A stretch of DNA of 55,711 nucleotides from Chloroflexota bacterium (GTDB lineage: Bacteria; Chloroflexota; Anaerolineae; B4-G1), in the NCBI GenBank assembly GCA_024232355.1, contig JAAEPW010000421.1, forward strand, positions 1 to 55,711, written 5' to 3'. Below the pieces are notes generated by a model. The model ran no database searches, had not been told where the DNA came from, and was given only the letters and a program-made list of their open reading frames with translations. The position numbers and the translations under genes are program-made. This document shows positions 50,176 to 55,711 of the stretch, in pieces. How positions within the stretch are numbered: the first letter of the stretch is position 1; each line of letters begins with the position of its first letter.

Positions 50176-51333
50176 TTAGATTATGGCGGCCTCTTGTGTC
50201 TGGGGCAAGGTAAAGACCATGCAGTTGCCTTTGCCTTTCGGACCATCTTCCACCCAAATACGCCCGCCATGGGCATTTGTCGCCATTCGACAGAAAGGCA
50301 ACCCAAGCCCCGCCCCTCTTTGAGTTCCTGCACGTCCTTGTATCTGTGTGAATTTCTCAAAAATACGTATGCGTTCCTCTTGAGGAATACCGGGACCAGT
50401 ATCGACTACTTTTACCCGTACCATTGACTCGTCAGCATAGGCATCTACCCACACCTTGCCTTCCCGGGGAGTAAAGCGGAGCGCATTGTCCAAAAGATTG
50501 ACCATCACACGTTCAAGAACGTCGTGGTCGGCCATGACCAGAGGCAAGTCCGCAGGTATGCAATTTTTCAGTGCGACACCACTTTTGCGAGCCAGCAGAT
50601 GTTCCTCGGCCATCAACGCTTCGACCAGCGCGTATAGATCGAGTGGCTGTAGCCAGAGCGTCATCTGACCTTCTTCCAAGCGCGCGATGTCTAGCAGGGT
50701 GTCCACCAGATATTGCATCCGCTGTATCGATTGCCCCATTGTGTTCGTCACCGCGGTCACATATTCCACTTCGGCATCGACAACGGGCACTTGCTGTAGC
50801 AGGTCCAGGGCAGTAGAAATTGCGCCCAAGGGGCTGCGGAGATCGTGAACGATCATATCGGCCAACTCTTCTCGCAGGCGCAAAAGTTCCTCCAGTTGCG
50901 CTTTCTGAGTGCTCAACTTTTGAACTCGGTCCACGGCTTGCCGGTACGACTGCCCCAGAACAATCCGCACGTTATTTGCGTCGGTGAGCCGGTTCCCGAT
51001 GATGTGGATAACCTCTGCCGCCAGGTCCGGAACCTCGTTTATGGCCTGAAGAAAATCCTCCTCCGAGATGTGAATGATGCATGACTCCTCGGCAGCCATC
51101 ACTGTAGCTGTGTGGGATCGCCCAGTACTATCCCCGATTTCTCCCACAATTTCCCCAGGCGCGACGATGGAAAGGAGATAAAAGTCATCCAGTTCTTCGC
51201 GGTAAATCCCCAAGCATCCCGACTTGAGATAGTACATCCCATCACTCACCGAACCTTGACGGATCAGCACTCGACCTTGAGCAAGTTCTGTTTCTTGCCC
51301 ATACTGTTTCAATGTCTCGACCAGATTTTCCAT
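50176..51333 (-). CDS. Histidine kinase with N-terminal cyclic-nucleotide-binding domain
   Basis: 385 residues from the ATG at 51333. An upstream ATG (51372) lies directly beside the -10 box and would not be fully transcribed. A CNB domain (about 5-125) has IRQGSVSDGMYYLKSGCLGI and GEIVGEIGDSTGRSHTATVMA; the latter resembles the phosphate-binding cassette. A coiled linker is followed by HisKA with His163 (MIVHDLRSPLG) and a HATPase with DTGPGI and GAGLGLPF. It probably modulates an unidentified response regulator in response to a nucleotide or redox effector. Arg in the cassette suggests cAMP/cGMP-like ligand, which is inference. Confidence 0.85.
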   Translation of the reverse strand: MENLVETLKQYGQETELAQGRVLIRQGSVSDGMYYLKSGCLGIYREELDDFYLLSIVAPGEIVGEIGDSTGRSHTATVMAAEESCIIHISEEDFLQAINEVPDLAAEVIHIIGNRLTDANNVRIVLGQSYRQAVDRVQKLSTQKAQLEELLRLREELADMIVHDLRSPLGAISTALDLLQQVPVVDAEVEYVTAVTNTMGQSIQRMQYLVDTLLDIARLEEGQMTLWLQPLDLYALVEALMAEEHLLARKSGVALKNCIPADLPLVMADHDVLERVMVNLLDNALRFTPREGKVWVDAYADESMVRVKVVDTGPGIPQEERIRIFEKFTQIQGRAGTQRGAGLGLPFCRMATNAHGGRIWVEDGPKGKGNCMVFTLPQTQEAAII

Positions 51334-51372
51334 TTTAAACTTTTCTATAGATTTTTTGGATATTTGTAACAT

Positions 51373-51400
51373 AGTATAGTGTAATTTGTATGAAAGTCAA
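51373..51400 (-). promoter_or_regulatory. Sigma-70-type promoter of the CNB kinase
   Basis: Reading leftwards: TTGACT (51400-51395), a 16-base spacer, TATACT (51378-51373). It would start transcription near 51366, giving a leader of about 33 bases to the ATG at 51333 and excluding the ATG at 51372. Confidence 0.6.
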
Positions 51401-51422
51401 CGCCCAATGCAAGGTTACGGCG

Positions 51423-51450
51423 TTGGCACTGGGGCAATTTTGAGTATAAT
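51423..51450 (+). promoter_or_regulatory. Sigma-70-type promoter of the LiaF-like/phosphoesterase pair
   Basis: TTGGCA (51423-51428), a 16-base spacer, TATAAT (51445-51450), about 33 bases before the ATG at 51483, which has GGGAGGAG upstream. With the minus-strand promoter it makes a compact divergent control region. Confidence 0.65.
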
Positions 51451-51482
51451 TGTAACAGGCTTTAGATAAATGGGAGGAGAAA

Positions 51483-52082
51483 ATGTACAACAAGCAACAA
51501 GTATTCATCGGTGCCGTAATTGTGCTGATTGGGGTGGCATCTCTGCTCGGCAATATACTCAACATAGACCTTGGTTCCCTCTTTTGTCCGCTCGCGCTGA
51601 TCGCTGCCGGGGCACTGATATTGATGCGTCCGCAATTGCTCGATCGTGATACGCCAGGCAGGCTCAAGCTGTTTGGTGACGTCCGGCGACGCGGCGCGTG
51701 GCAAGTGACCGACGAAGAGTTGTGGGTCGGCATTGGAGATGTGCGATTAGATATGACCGACGCGCACATCCCTGTAGGCGAAACACGGATTCGTACCTTT
51801 AGTTTCATAGGCACTGTCCGCGTGTCCGTGCCAGAGGGCGTGGGAGTGTCGGTGTCGTCCACGGCGTTCGTCACAGATGCCAAGGTGCTGGGTCATAAAC
51901 GAGATTCTGTCATAACCCCTTTTGAAATGTCGAGCGACGGCTATGAGAACGCCGAGCGCAAAATCAGGTTAGAAGTTCTGGCCTTTATCGAAAACCTCAG
52001 GATCAAACAGGTACAGGCCGAGCAAGTGATTGACGATTTTGTAGAACAGCCAGAACCACCTAACGAGATACTTGTGGAGTAA
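51483..52082 (+). CDS. LiaF-like membrane protein (cell-wall stress response type)
   Basis: 199 residues. Two N-terminal helices (about 7-24 and 30-48) are followed by a strand-rich domain with IGDVRLDMTDAHIPVGETRIRTFSFIGTVRVSVPEGVGVSVS in short alternating strands (about 75-125). This matches the LiaF/DUF2154 (toast-rack) fold seen in cell-envelope stress sensors. No two-component partner directly adjoins it on the plus strand, but the divergent CNB kinase is close. The start is supported by GGGAGGAG. Confidence 0.75.
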   Translation: MYNKQQVFIGAVIVLIGVASLLGNILNIDLGSLFCPLALIAAGALILMRPQLLDRDTPGRLKLFGDVRRRGAWQVTDEELWVGIGDVRLDMTDAHIPVGETRIRTFSFIGTVRVSVPEGVGVSVSSTAFVTDAKVLGHKRDSVITPFEMSSDGYENAERKIRLEVLAFIENLRIKQVQAEQVIDDFVEQPEPPNEILVE

Positions 52083-52093
52083 ATGAAAAACCA

Positions 52094-53491
52094 ATGACCA
52101 ACAAGGCAAAGATCATCATCGGCGATTTGCACATGGGTGCTGGGTTCGCGCCAGACAATCCCCTGGAGGATTTTGACAACGATGATAAATTCGCCGAGTT
52201 CCTGAACGGCATCATGATCGAGAGCGACACAAAGGGAATGGACGTCGAGTTGATCGTGAACGGCGACTTGTTCGAGTTTCTCCAGGTTCCTGCTGTGGAT
52301 GTTTTTGATCCCCAGGCCATCTATCCACCAGAAGTGTATTACCCCACATCGGAACCAAGCTCGCTCAAAAAGATCAACTTGATCATCGGGGGTCATACCG
52401 TCTTTTTCACCGCCCTGCGTGACTTTATCAACCCCCATCATCCCCGCCGAAATATCACCATCGTCAAGGGCAACCACGACGTAAATCTATATTGGGGGGC
52501 AGTGCAGGACGCGATCCGTCAGGCAATGGGGCCCACGGGCGACCGCCAAGGTTTGCTGACCTTTGAGGAGTGCCGGGTGAGCCGAGAGGGTATTTACGTC
52601 GAGCATGGCAACCAGTACATAGAACCATATAATCACTTTGACAACTTTGAAGAGCCGCTCGACCCTGAGCGCCCTGGCGAACTGGAGATTCCGACCGGTT
52701 CCACTTTTGTGATGGAATTTCTCAACGATGTGGAACGCGTCAGATGGTGGGTGGATTCAGTTGTACCCGTCACCGCTTTGATCTGGCATATTTTCCCCAT
52801 CGATTTTGAATTTGCTGCCTGGATGCTGGTCAGCTTTTTAAAGGCAGTCCCCATACTTGTGGTAGGGCGTTTTGCCGTTGAGGACGAGGCTCACATCCAG
52901 ACGCAGATAGATGGGTTGCGGCAGCAGTTAGAAGACGACGCTCAGGTTGCCGCTCTGGGCAAACAATACGCCACAGACGAGGTCTTTCGTCGCGAGTTCA
53001 ACGACACTTTGCAGCAAGTCCTGCAAGCCATCGCCGCTCCGCATGAGGGTATATCGCCGACTGTTGCTCAAGAGGCTGGTCCAACCGCCGCCCTCCCAGA
53101 CATCGTCTTGCGCCAAGTGGCACAGACCAAGCTTGAGGAGGAGAACGTCGAGGTGGTCGTATTCGGGCACACGCACCAGCCATTGTGCGAGCGGCTGAAC
53201 GGTGGAATGTATCTCAATGTTGGGACGTGGGTCTGGTGGCGAGACTTTGCCGATATGGGGTTAGAAGAATGGAAGGATTTCTACGCCCATCCAGAGAACT
53301 TTACGCAGCCACACTATTTGACCTATGTGCGGGTAGATTACGACAAGAATGGCCGCATCCAGGCCCAACTGCTCGACTATGCTGGACAACTCGCCATCGA
53401 ATGCCCCAAACCTCCAGGATGTAAACCCTTGGCGTGGTTGGCAGGGTTATGGGTACAGTTGGTCGAGTGGTTCAGTTCACTGACAGATTAA
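52094..53491 (+). CDS. Calcineurin-like metallophosphoesterase
   Basis: 465 residues. The dinuclear metal-site motifs are complete: GDLHMG (Asp11, His13), NGDLFEF (Asp58), KGNHDV (Asn127, His128) and GHTHQP (His359, His361). A large insertion (about 200-340) separates the last two and contains a hydrophobic segment (about 228-262), so the protein may touch the membrane. The substrate could be a phosphodiester, a nucleotide or a lipid diphosphate such as UDP-diacylglucosamine. It follows the LiaF-like gene by 11 bases, suggesting an envelope-related task. Confidence 0.88.
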   Translation: MTNKAKIIIGDLHMGAGFAPDNPLEDFDNDDKFAEFLNGIMIESDTKGMDVELIVNGDLFEFLQVPAVDVFDPQAIYPPEVYYPTSEPSSLKKINLIIGGHTVFFTALRDFINPHHPRRNITIVKGNHDVNLYWGAVQDAIRQAMGPTGDRQGLLTFEECRVSREGIYVEHGNQYIEPYNHFDNFEEPLDPERPGELEIPTGSTFVMEFLNDVERVRWWVDSVVPVTALIWHIFPIDFEFAAWMLVSFLKAVPILVVGRFAVEDEAHIQTQIDGLRQQLEDDAQVAALGKQYATDEVFRREFNDTLQQVLQAIAAPHEGISPTVAQEAGPTAALPDIVLRQVAQTKLEEENVEVVVFGHTHQPLCERLNGGMYLNVGTWVWWRDFADMGLEEWKDFYAHPENFTQPHYLTYVRVDYDKNGRIQAQLLDYAGQLAIECPKPPGCKPLAWLAGLWVQLVEWFSSLTD

Positions 53492-53530
53492 ATTCCAAGG
53501 CTTGCCATTTGAGTGCACCAATAACCAGCA

Positions 53531-53564
53531 TTAGCCCCTCTCCTTTGATAGAGAGAGGGACTAA
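53531..53564 (+). terminator. Rho-independent-like terminator after the metallophosphoesterase
   Basis: TTAGcCCCTCTC (53531-53542) and GAGAGGGaCTAA (53553-53564) pair with one mismatch, followed by TGTTTAACTTTT. It lies 40 bases past the phosphoesterase stop codon. Confidence 0.65.
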
Positions 53565-53595
53565 TGTTTAACTTTTGGTAACTACTCAGGTATGG

Positions 53596-53694
53596 AACCC
53601 TTGCGAAGGTTCGACAGTGCTTTTCAAGCCAAAGATGCTTTCGTTGACCAAAATTCACTACAGCAACGGTGCAATTCGCAACCTTCGCAAGGGT
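53596..53694. repeat. 99-bp element with perfect 15-bp inverted ends
   Basis: ACCCTTGCGAAGGTT (53597-53611) and AACCTTCGCAAGGGT (53680-53694) are exact reverse complements around a 68-base interior with no coding potential. It lies between convergent genes. The sequence following it (53692-53716) recurs with differences at 720-746. Confidence 0.6.
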
Positions 53695-53722
53695 AGGCCG
53701 AATAGTACAACTCTTGAATGCA

Positions 53723-54865
53723 TCACGCCAGCATATTGCGTGAGATAACCATACGCTGAATCTGGTTAGCCCCCTCGTAAATCTGCATCAACTTGGCATC
53801 ACGCATATACTTTTCCACCGGGTATTCTTTGCTGTAACCATAGGCGCCAAAGATCTGTACGGCATCGGTCGTTACCTGCATACACGAGTCGGTGGCATAG
53901 CATTTGGCGATGGACGATTCGTAGCTGTTCGGTTGGCCTTGGTCGGCCAGCCAGGCAGCTTTCCAGGTGATGAGCCGGGATGTCTCGATCTTGATCGCCA
54001 TATCGGCCAGCATGAACTGGATCGCCTGGTGAGCGGCCAACGGACGGCCAAAGGTCTGCCGCTCCTGGGCGTACTGAACGGCGGCCTCCATCGCCACACG
54101 GGCGATGCCGACAGCACTGGCAGCGATACCCGCCCGACTCTTGTCCAACGTCTTCATAGCGATCTTGAATCCCCCGCCCTCTTGGCCCAAGAGATAGTCG
54201 GCTGGCACGCGCACCTCGTCAAAGATCACCTCGGCAGTATCGGAGCAGCGATGGCCCATCTTGTTTTCCTTTTTACCGACAGAGACTCCAGGCGTATCGC
54301 GGGGGACGACAAAGGCGCTAAAGGCGCGATAGTTACGCTGGCCTGGCTCAGAGGTCGCAAAGACGGTATAGAACGAGGATATACTGCCGTTGGTGATGAA
54401 CATTTTGCTGCCATTGATCACATATTCGTCGCCGTCACGCCGCCACGAAGTATGCAGGTTGGCCACATCGGAGCCGGCACCACTCTCGGTGAGGCAAAAA
54501 GCGGCCATAATCGGTTTTTCCACGTACGGGGTGAAGAAACGTTCCTGTTGCTCCTTGGTGCCGCCAACGAGGATGGGCGTCAGCCCCAGGTTGTTAGCCA
54601 TCATGGATGACCCCATTCCCCCATCGCCCGCAAATAGCTCTTCGGCCACCAGGCACTCTTCCAACGATCCTGCACCAACACCGCCCAACTCTTCGGGAAT
54701 GATACAGTTGAGCAACCCCGCAGCATGGGCCTTTTCGACCACCTCCCAGGGGAATTCGGCAGTCTCGTCATAATGCTCGGCACGAGGAATCATCTCTTTC
54801 CGGGCAAAGTCGCGCGCCAGCTTGCGGATGAACTTTTGTTCATCGGTCAAAGAAAAGTCAATCAT
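53723..54865 (-). CDS. Acyl-CoA dehydrogenase
   Basis: 380 residues, the standard length of the family. The N-terminal helical domain (FTDEQKFIRKLARDFARKEM-like start), the FAD/substrate site FCLTESGAGSDVANLHT (about 122-138) and the catalytic-base Glu364 in IYEGANQIQRMVI are all present. The protein oxidises an acyl-CoA to a trans-2-enoyl-CoA and passes electrons to ETF. Glu364 position matches short/medium-chain and butyryl-CoA type enzymes. No beta-oxidation partners are adjacent. Promoter at 54910-54939; GGAGGTG precedes the ATG. Confidence 0.95.
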   Translation of the reverse strand: MIDFSLTDEQKFIRKLARDFARKEMIPRAEHYDETAEFPWEVVEKAHAAGLLNCIIPEELGGVGAGSLEECLVAEELFAGDGGMGSSMMANNLGLTPILVGGTKEQQERFFTPYVEKPIMAAFCLTESGAGSDVANLHTSWRRDGDEYVINGSKMFITNGSISSFYTVFATSEPGQRNYRAFSAFVVPRDTPGVSVGKKENKMGHRCSDTAEVIFDEVRVPADYLLGQEGGGFKIAMKTLDKSRAGIAASAVGIARVAMEAAVQYAQERQTFGRPLAAHQAIQFMLADMAIKIETSRLITWKAAWLADQGQPNSYESSIAKCYATDSCMQVTTDAVQIFGAYGYSKEYPVEKYMRDAKLMQIYEGANQIQRMVISRNMLA

Positions 54866-54909
54866 CTTACACCTCCATTATATATACCAAAAAACATTGC
54901 CTGTGCACA

Positions 54910-54939
54910 ATTATACTACCAGTTGTACAAGTAGGTCAA
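54910..54939 (-). promoter_or_regulatory. Sigma-70-type promoter of the acyl-CoA dehydrogenase gene
   Basis: Reading leftwards: TTGACC (54939-54934), an 18-base spacer, TATAAT (54915-54910), about 45 bases before the start codon at 54865. Confidence 0.6.
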
Positions 54940-55108
54940 ACGTTTGCCCGTGTTCCTGACGGAAAACCGAGCTGCCAAGCCCAGATATGGATGGGACAAT
55001 GTAACTCGACATTAACACCACCTTAACACAATCAATATGCCAAATAGCGTATGCTGACACTGGTAGGATTAGTTTTTCTAATCACGTGTCTATAATGCTG
55101 GAGGTGTT

Positions 55109-55480
55109 ATGTCTGATTTAATAGTAGGAGTAGGACAAAGCAGCAATGAGGATTCTTTTAAAGCGGGACAAGAGGCGGCATCTCAAGCCCTGCAAAAGCA
55201 GAGCGAAAAGCCCCAAGTGTTGATCGTTTTCGGGGCGATGCACTTTGACCATCGACGACTTTTGGCCGGAGTCACTTCAGTGACCGGCGACATACCAATG
55301 GTAGGAGGCACTACCGCTGGCGAAATCTCTACATCGGGCTTTTCCACGCAATCTGTCGTGATCATGGCTCTTGGCTCGAACGAGCTCGACTTTATGACGG
55401 GCATAGGCAAAAATACGAGTCAGGGCGAAGCAGTCTGTGGAATAGCACTAGTGGGTCATTTGACACGAGCATTGCCATAA
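55109..55480 (+). pseudogene. FIST N-domain protein, truncated
   Basis: 123 residues; GGAGGTG precedes the ATG. MSDLIVGVGQSSNEDSFKAGQEAA, PQVLIVFGAMHFDH and the GDIPMVGGTTAGEIS glycine loop match the beginning of the FIST sensory domain (F-box and intracellular signal transduction; thought to bind amino acids). Intact FIST_N plus FIST_C proteins are around 350-400 residues, so only about a third remains. Sequence past GIGKNTSQGEA no longer resembles FIST, placing the break near 55440. A short palindrome GATTAG-ttttt-CTAATC (55067-55083) lies upstream. It is probably a gene broken by a mobile element. Confidence 0.65.
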
Positions 55481-55541
55481 AAATCGGATTAGGGTATGAT
55501 TCCAGACAGCGCAAAGACATCGTATTTCAAGGAGTATGCTC

Positions 55542-55610
55542 ATGACACGTCGCAAGAAAGATCCGTTACGTGTCAAGCGACAATTAGAAGTGGACATCGA
55601 TGACAATTAG
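55542..55610 (+). pseudogene. Possible transposase N-terminal remnant (22 codons)
   Basis: The ATG at 55542 follows AAGGAG by 7 bases and reads MTRRKKDPLRVKRQLEVDID before stopping at 55610. The MTRRKKDPLR start resembles the N-termini of some Chloroflexota insertion-sequence transposases. Another plus frame after it (55622 to the edge) has a helix-like SASGTASEPPQRIPLRRAAS stretch that could be a frameshifted continuation. No terminal inverted repeats are visible before the window ends. The assignment is tentative. Confidence 0.3.
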
Positions 55611-55711
55611 AAATGCCCATGCCGAGAAGTCAACACTCGGCGTCCGGGACGGCATCGGAGCCGCCCCAACGAATACCATTGCGACGTGCGGCTTCTTCGG
55701 CACGAACGCTC

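Overview
The window looks like a stretch of a Chloroflexota (Anaerolineae-like) chromosome. This is inferred from mid-to-high GC content, many GAF/PAS/receiver histidine kinases, a TrmB-type regulator, a secreted repeat protein ending in a short Y-L-P-L-V-L-R type tail, an effector-associated-domain/CHAT protein, and many short palindromic intergenic repeats. No rRNA, tRNA, CRISPR array or complete insertion sequence was recognised, so the phylum rests on gene style only.

Left part (1-14 kb, minus strand): a membrane-protein fragment cut by the window edge; a TIM-barrel glycoside-hydrolase-like protein; a 1329-residue membrane protein that joins a multi-pass sensor region and a GAF domain to a STAND/AAA ATPase; and a sensory operon. 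Read in transcription order, that operon holds a receiver-PAS-PAS kinase, a small lipoprotein that now appears frameshifted, an extracellular solute-binding lipoprotein, a Cache-HAMP-GAF kinase and a second receiver-PAS kinase. No ABC permease or ATPase accompanies the binding protein.

Middle part (14.2-29.8 kb, plus strand): a long co-directional cluster opened by a TrmB-family regulator with a good promoter and a perfect 9-bp inverted repeat. It contains two SAM methyltransferases, a stand-alone condensation-fold acyltransferase, an ICMT-like membrane methyltransferase, two PH-like membrane proteins, an Asp/Glu racemase with a Thr/Cys active-site pair, and a MacB-type export set: two equal-length paralogous 746-residue permeases plus a 3' scar of a third, a lipoprotein membrane-fusion protein and a MacB/LolD-type ATPase. 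Read as a whole, this could be a small biosynthesis-and-export locus; that is inference. A bidirectional hairpin terminator closes it. Palindromic repeats sit in several of its gaps.

Right part (29.9-51.4 kb, minus strand): a secreted protein of 14 propeller-like repeats; a Nudix hydrolase next to an EAD-EAD-CHAT caspase-like protein; a membrane-fused spermidine-synthase-like protein; a GAF kinase and an HdrB/C-like iron-sulphur protein; a tightly overlapping glycosyltransferase pair with a YihY/BrkB protein; a hypothetical membrane protein; a TolB-like lipoprotein with an SPFH protein; an M32 carboxypeptidase; a class-V aminotransferase; and a cyclic-nucleotide-domain kinase. The last stretch holds a divergently transcribed LiaF-like protein and a metallophosphoesterase, an acyl-CoA dehydrogenase, and a FIST-domain gene broken near the right edge beside what may be a transposase remnant.
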